Of a stretch of 22,246 nucleotides of DNA, positions 1 to 7,058 are shown in pieces. The stretch lies in NCBI GenBank assembly GCA_945926705.1, contig CAMEMA010000003.1, positions 1 through 22,246 on the forward strand. Reading direction: 5' to 3'. The stretch is from an uncultured Clostridia bacterium. GTDB lineage: Bacteria; Bacillota; Clostridia; Oscillospirales; Acutalibacteraceae. Numbering within the stretch: the stretch's first letter is position 1; every line of letters begins with the position of its first letter. The notes below the pieces were generated by a model, which worked only from the letters and a program-made list of their open reading frames with translations, did not search any database and was not told the origin of the DNA. The translations under genes were made by a program, and so were the position numbers.

Positions 1-1
1 T

Positions 2-826
2 GCAACGAAAAGACTTCAGCAAGATGGATTAAATGTTAAAATTTTAACTATCCCTCAGGGTAAAGACCCTGATGAATACCTGAGAATTAATGGTAAAGAC
101 GGTGCGTTTAAATTTAGAAATTTAGTGGAAAATTCAAAAAATTGTACTGAGCATAGATTAAACCAAATAAAGTCAATGTATGATTTGAACAATTCTGAGG
201 GAAAAATAAAGTATATTACTGATACTGTAAAGATTTTGTCTGAATGTCAGAACTCTATTGAAAGGGAAGTTTATGTTCTTAAAATTAGTTCTGAATCAGG
301 AATTGATAAATCGGTAATAATGGCTTTAGTAGAAAAAAGTTTGAAGAGCAAAAAAAGAAGCAATAAGAAAAAGGAATTTAAAGATATAGCCAAGTTTACT
401 TCTGCTGTAAGTGATAAGATAAATCCTGAAAAGCACGAGAATTTGAGAGCAGCTACGGCTGAAGAAGCACTTATTTCCTACTTAGTAAATAATCCGGATG
501 TATCAAATTCTGTTTTTGAAAAATTTTCATCAAGCAATTTCGTTACAGATTTCAACAGAAGAATATTTGAAGTGTTGAAAGATTTGAATGAAAAAGGAAA
601 ATTATTTGATATCTCTAACATATCCATGTACGGATTTTCTTTAGAAGAAATAGGTAGAATTACTCGTATTATTTGTAAATATAATTTTTCTGAAGGCACC
701 GCTTTTGCAGTAAATGAGTATATGAAAGTTATAAACGAAGAAAATAAGAAAAAAAAATTCAAAAATATAAAAGAATTATCGGAAAAAGAAGTTTTGGAAT
801 ATATAAAAAATTTAAAAAATAAATGA
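2..826 (+). CDS. dnaG: DNA primase, C-terminal part (5' end outside window)
   Basis: DnaG lays down RNA primers for Okazaki fragments and binds the replicative helicase through its C-terminal domain. The open frame runs in from the left edge with no start, so only the last 274 residues are present. Near the start it reads IPQGKDPDEYLR, the signature at the end of the Toprim catalytic domain of bacterial primases, followed by an alpha-helical region and a lysine-rich helicase-binding tail. The GTG at 125 lies inside the Toprim region and is not a real start. The gene stops with TGA 44 bases before rpoD, with no terminator between, so the two are probably co-transcribed as in the classical macromolecular-synthesis operon. 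Identification rests on the Toprim motif and on the neighbour; the C-terminal domain itself is weakly conserved. Confidence 0.93.
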   Translation, partial: ATKRLQQDGLNVKILTIPQGKDPDEYLRINGKDGAFKFRNLVENSKNCTEHRLNQIKSMYDLNNSEGKIKYITDTVKILSECQNSIEREVYVLKISSESGIDKSVIMALVEKSLKSKKRSNKKKEFKDIAKFTSAVSDKINPEKHENLRAATAEEALISYLVNNPDVSNSVFEKFSSSNFVTDFNRRIFEVLKDLNEKGKLFDISNISMYGFSLEEIGRITRIICKYNFSEGTAFAVNEYMKVINEENKKKKFKNIKELSEKEVLEYIKNLKNK

Positions 827-870
827 ATTTTTAAATTAATTTTTGGAAATACAAAGTAAGGAGGCACAAA

Positions 871-1965
871 ATGAAAGATGTTATGTCATCACCTAAAACA
901 ATTGATTCTGTAATTAAAAATTTAGTTCAACATGGTAAAGCTGCCGGTCATATAAGTACCGGTGAAATTTTGGAAGCTATGGGTGAGATGGATTTTGACC
1001 CCGATCAAATAGAAAAATTATATGATTCTATGGAGTCAATGGGAGTCGAGATAGTAGAGGGACTGGATGATACTGATAGTAACAGTGGATTGAATGTAAA
1101 TGATTCGGGTTCTGCCGTAACTGTAGCTGAAGCTTCTGCCACGGATGACCCTGTAAAAGTTTATCTCAAAGAAATAGGGATGGTTCCTCTTTTGACAGCA
1201 GAGGAAGAAATTGAACTTGCTAAGAGAATACAAAATGGAGACGAAAAGGCTAAAAAACGTCTTTCGGAAGCTAATTTAAGATTGGTGGTAAGTATAGCTA
1301 AAAGATATTTGGGAAGAGGAATGCATTTTCTTGATTTAATTCAAGAAGGAAATTTGGGGTTAATAAAAGCTGTAGATAAGTTTGATTATTCCAAAGGATT
1401 TAAGTTTTCGACCTATGCCACTTGGTGGATTCGCCAAGCCATAACAAGAGCTATTGCAGACCAAGCGAGGACCATACGTATTCCTGTTCACATGGTGGAA
1501 ACTATGAATAAAGTTAAGAGAGTTTCGGGACAACTACTGCATAATAATGGACAAGAACCCACTCCGGAAGAAGTTGCTGAGGAATTAAGTCTTCCTGTTG
1601 AAAAAATAAGGGAAATTATGCGCGCTTCTAAGGACCCTGTTTCGCTTGAAACTCCTATCGGTGAAGAAGATGACAGCCACTTAGGTGATTTTATTCCGGA
1701 CGACGATGCTTTAGCACCTGCCGAGGAAGCTTCTCACGTTTTACTCAAAGAGCACCTTTTAGAGGTACTTGATACTTTGACTCCACGTGAAAAAAAGGTT
1801 TTACAAATGCGTTTTGGAATCGATGACGGTAAACCCAGAACTCTTGAAGAAGTTGGAAAAGAATTTGATGTTACAAGAGAAAGGATAAGGCAAATTGAGG
1901 CAAAAGCTCTTAGAAAGCTTCGCCATCCAAGCAGAAGCAAACGCTTGAAGGATTATCTTGACTAG
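871..1965 (+). CDS. rpoD: RNA polymerase primary sigma factor (sigma-A/sigma-70)
   Basis: This is the housekeeping sigma factor that directs RNA polymerase to -10/-35 promoters. At 364 residues it has the short sigma-A layout typical of Gram-positives. A region 1.1-like helical domain covers about residues 10-62, and an acidic linker follows. Region 1.2 starts at DDPVKVYLKEIG (92-103). Region 2 carries the highly conserved LIQEGNLGLIKAVDKF and FSTYATWWIRQAITRAI blocks (about 156-195), which bind core enzyme and recognise and melt the -10 element. Region 3 follows, and region 4.2 near the C-terminus has VTRERIRQIEAKALRKLR for -35 recognition. The ATG is set by AAGGAGG at 858-864. It lies directly behind dnaG and is closed by a terminator. 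The promoters found in this window fit the consensus of this factor. Confidence 0.99.
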   Translation: MKDVMSSPKTIDSVIKNLVQHGKAAGHISTGEILEAMGEMDFDPDQIEKLYDSMESMGVEIVEGLDDTDSNSGLNVNDSGSAVTVAEASATDDPVKVYLKEIGMVPLLTAEEEIELAKRIQNGDEKAKKRLSEANLRLVVSIAKRYLGRGMHFLDLIQEGNLGLIKAVDKFDYSKGFKFSTYATWWIRQAITRAIADQARTIRIPVHMVETMNKVKRVSGQLLHNNGQEPTPEEVAEELSLPVEKIREIMRASKDPVSLETPIGEEDDSHLGDFIPDDDALAPAEEASHVLLKEHLLEVLDTLTPREKKVLQMRFGIDDGKPRTLEEVGKEFDVTRERIRQIEAKALRKLRHPSRSKRLKDYLD

Positions 1966-1972
1966 TTTTCGT

Positions 1973-2015
1973 ATTAAGCTACGTAGTTATTTGCGTAGCT
2001 TAATTTGTGTTTTTT
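1973..2015 (+). terminator. Rho-independent terminator after rpoD
   Basis: A 10-base perfect stem TTAAGCTACG (1974-1983) and CGTAGCTTAA (1994-2003) encloses a 10-base loop and is followed by a U-rich tail (TTTGTGTTTTT). It ends the dnaG-rpoD transcript and separates it from the rplU operon. Confidence 0.9.
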
Positions 2016-2161
2016 AGATTTTAGATTGATACTTTTTTCAAATAACTATTTACTTAGGTCAAATAAAAATTAATTATGTCGGTGATTTCTCAATATATGT
2101 GCTATAACTTGTACTTAGCGATAAGATTCTAGTATTTAAATTTAAAATGCGTTATCATATG

Positions 2162-2190
2162 TTGACTTTTTAACTAATAAATGATAAAAT
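2162..2190 (+). promoter_or_regulatory. Sigma-A promoter of the rplU-prp-rpmA operon
   Basis: TTGACT (2162-2167), a 17-base spacer and TAAAAT (2185-2190). The predicted transcript begins near 2197, directly at the L21-type leader. No other structure was seen between the rpoD terminator and this promoter (2016-2161). Confidence 0.85.
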
Positions 2191-2191
2191 A

Positions 2192-2272
2192 CTATAGCCG
2201 CATACTGCAGGTTTTAAATAGTTAATGACTTACCTGTTTCAGTAGCGAGATAATTTAAAGGTAGGTGCGTAA
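2192..2272 (+). ncRNA. Ribosomal protein L21 leader (cis-regulatory RNA)
   Basis: The stretch contains GCCGCATACTGCAGGT, then ACCTG, then CAGTAGCG, ending in AAAGGTAGGTGCG before the rplU start. CAGGT (2208-2212) pairs with ACCTG (2231-2235), and the adjoining ACTG with CAGT (2240-2243) beyond a TTT bulge. The conserved 3' part also contains the ribosome binding site. This matches my recollection of the L21 leader found upstream of rplU in Bacillota, thought to mediate feedback by L21; I cannot run a covariance model here. Position, promoter and pairing all agree. Confidence 0.75.
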
Positions 2273-2278
2273 AGAAAG

Positions 2279-2587
2279 ATGTACGCAATTATGGAGACAG
2301 GTGGAAAACAGTATAAAGTTTCTAAAGGCGACGTTATTTATATTGAAAAAATCGATCAAGAAGAAGGAACATTGGTTGATTTTAAAATGATTGCCGGTCA
2401 AAACGAAGAAGGGTTTCATGTTATCAATCCGGAAGCGTCTTCTGCTAAGGTTACTGGAAAAATCATTAAAAATGGCAGAGCAAAGAAGATTACTGTTTTT
2501 ACTTATAAGCCTAAGAAAAGTTGTAAACGTAAATTGGGACACAGACAATTTTACACAAAGGTTGAAATTGAAAGCATCAATTTTTAA
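2279..2587 (+). CDS. rplU: 50S ribosomal protein L21
   Basis: L21 binds 23S rRNA in the large ribosomal subunit. At 102 residues it has the normal size. It opens with MYAIMETGGKQYKVSKGD, the hallmark N-terminus of the family, and ends with the conserved basic KRKLGHRQFYTKVEIESI block. It is the first gene of an L21-Prp-L27 operon and is preceded by an L21-type leader whose end supplies the ribosome binding site (GGTAGGTG, 2260-2267). It is separated from prp by only 17 bases. Confidence 0.98.
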   Translation: MYAIMETGGKQYKVSKGDVIYIEKIDQEEGTLVDFKMIAGQNEEGFHVINPEASSAKVTGKIIKNGRAKKITVFTYKPKKSCKRKLGHRQFYTKVEIESINF

Positions 2588-2604
2588 TTTTAGTGAGATT
2601 CGAT

Positions 2605-2931
2605 ATGCTTAAAGCTGAATTTTTTGTAAAGAAATGCGGTAGTATAGTTGGGTTTGATATAAGTGGTCATTCCGGCTACGCAGATTTAGGTTTAGATATA
2701 GTTTGCGCAGCGGTTTCATCGGCAACATACATGGTTGCAAATACAATAACTGATGTTATTGGCGCAGAAGCAGACATTATTTTTAACGAGAAAGTTGGTC
2801 ACATGAGATTAGAGGTAAGCAAAAAAGATATTGCTTTATGCAAAGATATTTTTAACGGATTTAAATCTCATTTAATTATGTTGGGTAAAGTTTACCCCGA
2901 TAATATTAGCGTAAATTGTGTGGAGGTGTAG
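2605..2931 (+). CDS. prp: Ribosomal-processing cysteine protease Prp (YsxB family)
   Basis: Prp removes the N-terminal extension of ribosomal protein L27 in Bacillota and some other phyla. The catalytic pair is visible: His22 in GHSGYADLG and Cys34 in DIVCAAVSS, the diagnostic GH...DxVCAxVS pattern. The 108-residue length is normal. I chose the ATG at 2605 (MLKAEFF) over an in-frame GTG at 2593, because the GTG has no Shine-Dalgarno while GTGAG lies about seven bases before the ATG; the upstream GTG cannot be excluded. The gene sits between rplU and rpmA, its normal place, and ends two bases before the L27 start. The substrate's cleavable extension is present in the next gene. Confidence 0.93.
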   Translation: MLKAEFFVKKCGSIVGFDISGHSGYADLGLDIVCAAVSSATYMVANTITDVIGAEADIIFNEKVGHMRLEVSKKDIALCKDIFNGFKSHLIMLGKVYPDNISVNCVEV

Positions 2932-2933
2932 AG

Positions 2934-3215
2934 ATGCTAAATATTAATATACAGCTTTTTGCGCACAAGAAGGGACAAGGTTCTACAAGTAACGGTCGAG
3001 ATTCAGAATCTAAACGTCTTGGAGTTAAGCGTGCTGACGGACAGTTTGTTTTGTCCGGAAATATTCTTGTCAAACAACGTGGAACAAAAATACATCCCGG
3101 TCAAAATGTGGGAAGAGGAAAAGACGATACATTGTTTGCAATGATTGACGGTGAAGTTAGATTTGAACGTTTTGGCCGTGAACGTAAACGTGTAAGTGTC
3201 TATGCAGTTTCTTAA
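2934..3215 (+). CDS. rpmA: 50S ribosomal protein L27 with Prp-cleavable N-terminus
   Basis: L27 lies near the peptidyl-transferase centre, where its N-terminus contacts the tRNA acceptor ends. The 93-residue protein begins MLNINIQLFAHKKGQGS. The first ten residues form the extension known from Bacillota, with cleavage expected after the Ala of QLFA, exposing the functional HKKG terminus. Conserved L27 features follow: SKRLGVKRADGQFVLSGNILVKQRGTKIHPGQNVGRGKDDTLFA. GGAGGT at 2922-2927, six bases before the ATG at 2934, sets the start and overlaps the end of prp. Upstream in-frame codons from 2916 read MCGGVE and are the tail of prp in another frame. Confidence 0.98.
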   Translation: MLNINIQLFAHKKGQGSTSNGRDSESKRLGVKRADGQFVLSGNILVKQRGTKIHPGQNVGRGKDDTLFAMIDGEVRFERFGRERKRVSVYAVS

Positions 3216-3235
3216 ATTTGATTTATAAGTTCAGA

Positions 3236-3263
3236 GCGGGTCATATTATTGATCCGTTTTTTT
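3236..3263 (+). terminator. Rho-independent terminator after rpmA
   Basis: CGGGTCA (3237-3243) pairs with TGATCCG (3250-3256), including one G-U pair, across a TATTAT loop and is followed by seven T residues. It closes the L21-Prp-L27 operon. Confidence 0.88.
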
Positions 3264-3306
3264 CTGTTCACTAAGATGCATAATAAATAATGTGAATAAA
3301 ATTTAC

Positions 3307-3312
3307 TATAAT
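3307..3312 (+). promoter_or_regulatory. Possible -10 box of obgE promoter
   Basis: A perfect TATAAT lies 50 bases before obgE and downstream of the rpmA terminator, so obgE needs its own promoter around here. No good -35 hexamer is seen at the expected distance (3284-3289 reads TAAATA), which lowers confidence. Confidence 0.4.
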
Positions 3313-3362
3313 GATAAATGTTAATATTTAAAAATAAGGTTGTTATTAAACGGTGATAATAT

Positions 3363-4628
3363 ATGTTTGTAGATGTAGCAACGATAAAAATAAAAGCAGG
3401 TAATGGAGGAGACGGGGCTGTTTCTTTTCATAGAGACATATATACTGCAACCGGAGGCCCTGATGGTGGTAATGGAGGTCGTGGAGGTTCTGTTATATTC
3501 CAAGCAGACAGTAACTTGTCCACTCTTTCTGATTTCAGATATAAAAAGAAATTTTACGCACAAAGTGGCCAAAACGGTTCTTCCGGTAAACGTGCAGGAA
3601 AAAGCGGAGAAGATTTGGTCATAAAGGTTCCTTTCGGAACTGTAATAAAAGATGCTAAGACTGATAAAGTAATAGCGGATATTTCAACATCAGAACCTAA
3701 AATTATTGCTAAAGGAGGAAAAGGCGGAGCGGGAAATATGAATTTTGCCACTCCGGTAAAACAGTCTCCTAAATTTTCCAAGCCCGGAGAAAAATGTATT
3801 GAATCTGAAATAAAATTGGAATTAAAATTATTAGCGGATGTTGGACTTGTAGGTTATCCAAATGTTGGGAAATCCACTATTATCTCAATTGTCAGTGAAG
3901 CAAAACCACAGATAGCAAATTATCATTTTACTACTATTTCTCCGATTTTAGGAGTTGTAAAGTACGACGATAAATCCTTTGTAATGGCTGATATTCCTGG
4001 ACTTATAGAAGGAGCATATAAAGGAATAGGTTTAGGCCATAACTTTTTGAGACATGTTGAAAGATGTCGTTTATTGGTACACGTAGTGGATGTTTCCGGT
4101 TGTGAAGGAAGAGACCCTTGTAAAGATTTTGATATCATAAATCAGGAATTGATTAAATTTAATTCTGAACTTTCCAAAAGACCCATGATAGTTGTCGGAA
4201 ATAAATGCGATATTGCTTCTGAAATACAAATCCGTAATTTTGAAAAATATGTTAAAGGAAAAGGATATGAGTTTATAAAAGTTTCTGCTGCTACCGGTAG
4301 GGGTATAAGCGAAATGTTAACTACAGTTATAAATAAGATAGAAACTCTACCGCCATCTCATTTATTTTTACCTGACACAACATATGAGGAAATTACTTCA
4401 AGAGATGACGATAAATTAGAGATAACAAAAGAAGGCAAAGTTTATATTGTTAAAGCAGCTTGGCTTGATAAGTTGATTAATTCTGTAAATTTTGATGATT
4501 ACGATTCTATGTGCTATTTTCAAAATTATTTGAATAAATCCGGATTTACAGAGGCTCTTCAAAACGCCGGAGCCGTAGAAGGAGATACTGTAAAAGTGGG
4601 TGAAATAGAGTTTAATTTTTATAATTAA
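3363..4628 (+). CDS. obgE: Obg-family GTPase
   Basis: Obg is an essential P-loop GTPase that binds the 50S subunit during late assembly and links ribosome state to (p)ppGpp and stress signalling. The 421 residues show three domains. The glycine-rich Obg fold covers about 1-158 (GGDGAVSFHRD, GGPDGGNGGRGG, KGGKGGAGN). The G domain has G1 GYPNVGKS (164-171), the FTT switch I (189-191), G3 DIPG (210-213), G4 NKCD (280-283) and G5 VSAATG. A C-terminal OCT domain covers about 345-421, the variable extension typical of Gram-positive Obg. GGTGAT at 3352-3357 supports the ATG. The location after rplU-rpmA is the widespread L21-L27-Obg arrangement. mrnC follows after ten bases. Confidence 0.98.
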   Translation: MFVDVATIKIKAGNGGDGAVSFHRDIYTATGGPDGGNGGRGGSVIFQADSNLSTLSDFRYKKKFYAQSGQNGSSGKRAGKSGEDLVIKVPFGTVIKDAKTDKVIADISTSEPKIIAKGGKGGAGNMNFATPVKQSPKFSKPGEKCIESEIKLELKLLADVGLVGYPNVGKSTIISIVSEAKPQIANYHFTTISPILGVVKYDDKSFVMADIPGLIEGAYKGIGLGHNFLRHVERCRLLVHVVDVSGCEGRDPCKDFDIINQELIKFNSELSKRPMIVVGNKCDIASEIQIRNFEKYVKGKGYEFIKVSAATGRGISEMLTTVINKIETLPPSHLFLPDTTYEEITSRDDDKLEITKEGKVYIVKAAWLDKLINSVNFDDYDSMCYFQNYLNKSGFTEALQNAGAVEGDTVKVGEIEFNFYN

Positions 4629-4638
4629 ATTCTTTAAT

Positions 4639-5031
4639 ATGTTTGATGAAAATTTAATTTCAGAAGAAAATTTAGATATGATGAGCTCACAAAAGTTAGC
4701 TTTTATAGGTGACGCAGTATATGAACTTATGGTTCGTCAGAAAATAATAAATAGTCATGACGAAAATATAGGTCACTTAAATAAATTAAAAGTTAAGAAT
4801 GTTTGTTGCACAGCTCAATCGGATTTGTATGAAAAAATTAAAGATAGTTTAACTGAAAAAGAAAATGAAATTTATAAGAGAGGTAGAAATGCTTATGTAA
4901 GCCATTCTCCAAAAAATATTTCTCCTGCAATATATCATAGAGCTACAGGTATAGAAGCTTTATTCGGTTATTTGTACTTGAATTCGCAGCTTGAAAGACT
5001 TCATGAGTTTATAAATTTATTGGATTTATAA
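4639..5031 (+). CDS. mrnC: Mini-ribonuclease III
   Basis: Mini-III is an RNase III-type catalytic domain without a dsRNA-binding domain; in Bacillus it trims both ends of 23S rRNA precursor with help from L3. The 130 residues contain the family core QKLAFIGDAVYELMVR, with the metal-binding Asp25 and Glu29, and the second half of the site in RGRNAYVSHSPKN...YHRATGIEALFGYLYL. The total length and the absence of a C-terminal domain fit the family. The gene begins ten bases after obgE, probably as part of the same transcript. No clear Shine-Dalgarno precedes the ATG at 4639, so translational coupling to obgE is likely. A later start at 4678 is possible, but family members usually have a lead of this length. 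Confidence 0.95.
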   Translation: MFDENLISEENLDMMSSQKLAFIGDAVYELMVRQKIINSHDENIGHLNKLKVKNVCCTAQSDLYEKIKDSLTEKENEIYKRGRNAYVSHSPKNISPAIYHRATGIEALFGYLYLNSQLERLHEFINLLDL

Positions 5032-5082
5032 ATTTTCAATAAATATAGTTAAAATTTTATAATAGTATTTTTAAAATAAATA

Positions 5083-5118
5083 TTGAATTTATTCATTTAT
5101 TGTGATATAATTATATCA
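5083..5118 (+). promoter_or_regulatory. Strong extended -10 promoter with palindromic operator-like site
   Basis: TTGAAT (5083-5088), 17 bases, TATAAT (5106-5111), with an extended -10 TG at 5103-5104. The -10 box lies inside a perfect 16-base palindrome, TGATATAATTATATCA (5103-5118), which could be an operator for a dimeric regulator. Being symmetric, the palindrome also gives a TATAAT on the minus strand. Confidence 0.75.
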
Positions 5119-5147
5119 AGGATTAGAGATTAAAGGAGAATGATTAA

Positions 5148-5276
5148 ATGTTAAGTTCTTTTTGTTGGGTGACGTTTAGCTTTGCTGCTCTTTTCAAATT
5201 TTTGGATGATTCTAAAAAGACAGTGTCGGATACTCTGGGAGCGGTATCTTATGTTGTTGATTGCTTTAAAAAATAA
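5148..5276 (+). CDS. Small hydrophobic protein, 42 residues, unknown function
   Basis: Not recognised. A 42-codon frame starts at an ATG with AAAGGAG (5132-5138) nine bases upstream, about 30 bases downstream of an excellent promoter, so expression is likely. The product begins MLSSFCWVTFSFAALFKF, a hydrophobic stretch that could insert in or lie on a membrane, followed by an acidic/basic stretch DDSKKTVSD and an amphipathic end with YVVDCFKK. It has two cysteines and no signal-peptidase site. It forms an evident two-gene unit with the 58-residue frame 29 bases downstream. It may be a membrane peptide, a peptide toxin or a bacteriocin-like molecule, but nothing in the sequence decides among these. 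That it is a real gene rests on promoter and ribosome binding site, not homology. Confidence 0.6.
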   Translation: MLSSFCWVTFSFAALFKFLDDSKKTVSDTLGAVSYVVDCFKK

Positions 5277-5305
5277 TTAATATTAATAAAGGGAGAGTAT
5301 TTATA

Positions 5306-5482
5306 ATGATTTCTTCAAATCCATGTCACGGTGCTTGGGATTGTGCGGTTAAGATATCTAAGTTTTTTCTGTGGGTAGGCGGTATGGCCGCTTCAATAGG
5401 AGGTTTAGGATACGGATTCGGATTTATAAGCGAAGAAAATAAAAATAAATTAATTAAGAATTTCGGAATTAAAGTTATATAA
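5306..5482 (+). CDS. Small glycine-rich membrane protein, 58 residues, unknown function
   Basis: Not recognised. The ATG is preceded by GGGAGAG (5291-5297). The 58 residues have a polar N-terminus with two cysteines (SSNPCHGAWDCAVK) and one hydrophobic, glycine-rich segment at about 19-41 (FFLWVGGMAASIGGLGYGFG) with GxxxG-type spacing suited to helix packing in a membrane. The charged tail is SEENKNKLIKN. It is second in a two-gene unit with the 42-residue protein. Its last 33 bases overlap the 3' end of the convergent ATPase gene. Glycine-rich membrane peptides of this size include two-peptide bacteriocins, holin-like proteins and small membrane regulators, so no function is assigned. Confidence 0.6.
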   Translation: MISSNPCHGAWDCAVKISKFFLWVGGMAASIGGLGYGFGFISEENKNKLIKNFGIKVI

Positions 5483-6586
5483 TGTGTTTTTAAAAATAGC
5501 AGATATTAATTTATCTGTTATTTTATTTATTTTGGAATAATTCATACTCTTGATATATATTTTTTCAATTTGGTTATGAATTTCCAAAGCTTTTTTCAAA
5601 TTCGTTACGGATTCTTTATACATTTCTTTACAAAATTTTTTGTTAAATTTTAGTAAATTTTTTTGAGATGAAATTTTTTCGGGTGATAAAAATCTTTTGG
5701 TTGTAATTTTTTTTGATATAAAATTTTTAGACATTTCTGAAATTTCTTTGGAGGTTTTAACTGCAAATCCTATTTTAAGATCTGGTATAAAGAGGGCGTT
5801 TAGATTTTTGGACGGAAAAAACGGCGAATTACATGTTATAATATGGTAATTTTTATCTAAAGTATAGTTTTTTATTTTTTTGATTATATAGCTTCCTATT
5901 AATCCGAAGTTGTCTTCTATTACGAATAATTTTTCCGACATGTTGAAAAGTGTATTATCAAAAAATGTGTATCCTTTAGGAGTGATAGCACTTATCAATC
6001 TTTTTTGTTCATAGGAAACTTCATGGTTACTCTTCGTTTTTTTAAATAATTTTTTTGTAAGTCTTTCACAGTATGCGTTTAACGAATTGTAGTCAACGCT
6101 TGCATTTATTATTTTAGAAGATTCGGAAAAAGCGCATCCAAATGCTTTTAAATATTTTTTTGACATTTTATGATACAACGAATTTTTAGAACAAAGTTCG
6201 TGTATTTTGTCTTTTGATTTGTAAAGTAATTTTTTATTCCATGCTTCTCCTAAATTTATGATTGAATCCGACACTCCGGGATATATGGGTTCTAAAATAT
6301 GAGGCGCAGTGCCATCTGCAACGGCAATTTTGAGTTCCGGCAATATTATAGCATCTAAAGAGTCTGGGTCTGAAGAACAGTGCATTAACTCCGATTTGAT
6401 GCCATTTTCTATGGCTTTTAAATTTATTTTTTTCATTATAGTTGATTTTCCTGTGCCGGGTCCGCCTTTTAATATGTAACAAAACCAATCTTTGTCGGGA
6501 TTATATAAATCTTTGAATACTGAAAAAAATCCTTCCGTTGTACTCGAGGCTAAAAAAAATTCAGTTGTTAAAAAATTTTTTTTCAT
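5450..6586 (-). CDS. P-loop ATPase of the PRK06851 type (duplicated halves)
   Basis: The product looks like the poorly characterised PRK06851-type ATPases that I recall from spore-forming Bacillota; no function is established. It has 378 residues and appears to be an internal duplication. The first half has Walker A GGPGTGKST (41-49), then MHCSSDPDSLDAIILPELKIAV (68-89). The second half repeats the layout, IEDNFGLIGSYIIKKI (223-238), then TCNSPFFPSKNLNALFIPDLKIGFAV (251-276), but its Walker A has lost the glycines and lysine. The C-terminal third is lysine-rich and helical. The ATG at 6586 is preferred because AAGGAG (6603-6598 on the minus strand) is 11 bases upstream; an in-frame GTG at 6598 overlaps that site. 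Its 3' end overlaps the convergent 58-residue gene by 33 bases. Confidence 0.8.
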   Translation of the reverse strand: MKKNFLTTEFFLASSTTEGFFSVFKDLYNPDKDWFCYILKGGPGTGKSTIMKKINLKAIENGIKSELMHCSSDPDSLDAIILPELKIAVADGTAPHILEPIYPGVSDSIINLGEAWNKKLLYKSKDKIHELCSKNSLYHKMSKKYLKAFGCAFSESSKIINASVDYNSLNAYCERLTKKLFKKTKSNHEVSYEQKRLISAITPKGYTFFDNTLFNMSEKLFVIEDNFGLIGSYIIKKIKNYTLDKNYHIITCNSPFFPSKNLNALFIPDLKIGFAVKTSKEISEMSKNFISKKITTKRFLSPEKISSQKNLLKFNKKFCKEMYKESVTNLKKALEIHNQIEKIYIKSMNYSKINKITDKLISAIFKNTLYNFNSEILN

Positions 6587-6660
6587 TAAAAAAGTCACTC
6601 CTTTTTATCAATAATATGATTTAAATCAAATTTGCGTGATATTTTATCAAAACAATATAT

Positions 6661-6689
6661 TTGACAAAAACTAATATAAATATTAAAAT
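6661..6689 (+). promoter_or_regulatory. Consensus sigma-A promoter upstream of the 106-residue gene
   Basis: TTGACA (6661-6666), 17 bases, TAAAAT (6684-6689). It faces the unknown gene at 6738 and is divergent from the ATPase gene. A nearly identical promoter and ribosome binding site layout precedes the unknown gene at 10978. Confidence 0.85.
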
Positions 6690-6737
6690 TATATAGTTAA
6701 TATATAATAAATATGATGTGATAAGGAGTGATATAAA

Positions 6738-7058
6738 ATGTTAGCTAATGTAAGATTAAAATATAAATCATCAGAAGAAATTAATTTCAATAATGTTTTG
6801 TCTGCATTGGAAGAATATTGTCAAGAATGTGAGAAACAGTCTACGGACGAAATAGATAAGATATTTTTGAATTTTTCGTGTATATCCCAAATAAAGGAAT
6901 TAATAATTAAGAAGAAAGAAATTTTATTAAGCAGTTCTAGTAATACCCAATCTAAAATTGAGGCAGCTGAAAGTGTAATTAGCGGAGAGTCTCAAGGAAA
7001 TAATTCATTCACAGGCATCCCATTTAAAGAAAAAATGTTTGCTTTAAAAGCATTTTGA
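6738..7058 (+). CDS. Unknown protein, 106 residues, probably prematurely stopped
   Basis: Not recognised. A strong promoter (6661-6689) and AAGGAG (6723-6728) nine bases before the ATG indicate expression. The product is polar and helical, beginning MLANVRLKYKSSEEINF, with two close cysteines (EYCQECEK), a lysine-rich middle and a serine-rich stretch. It has no signal peptide or membrane segment. It ends at TGA (7056-7058), but the same frame continues open for 46 further codons with lysine-rich composition to TAG at 7197-7199, so the ancestral product was probably about 153 residues. TGG to TGA (Trp codon lost) is the simplest explanation. Other genes here use TGA only as a stop and TGG for Trp, so a changed code is unlikely. 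Confidence 0.6.
   Translation: MLANVRLKYKSSEEINFNNVLSALEEYCQECEKQSTDEIDKIFLNFSCISQIKELIIKKKEILLSSSSNTQSKIEAAESVISGESQGNNSFTGIPFKEKMFALKAF

Noticed and set aside
6600..6660. Minus-strand AC, 17 bases, CATATTATT resembling a sigma-K promoter for the ATPase gene
   Set aside because: The -10 deviates at its last base and the -35 requirement is only two bases, so chance matches are expected in AT-rich DNA.
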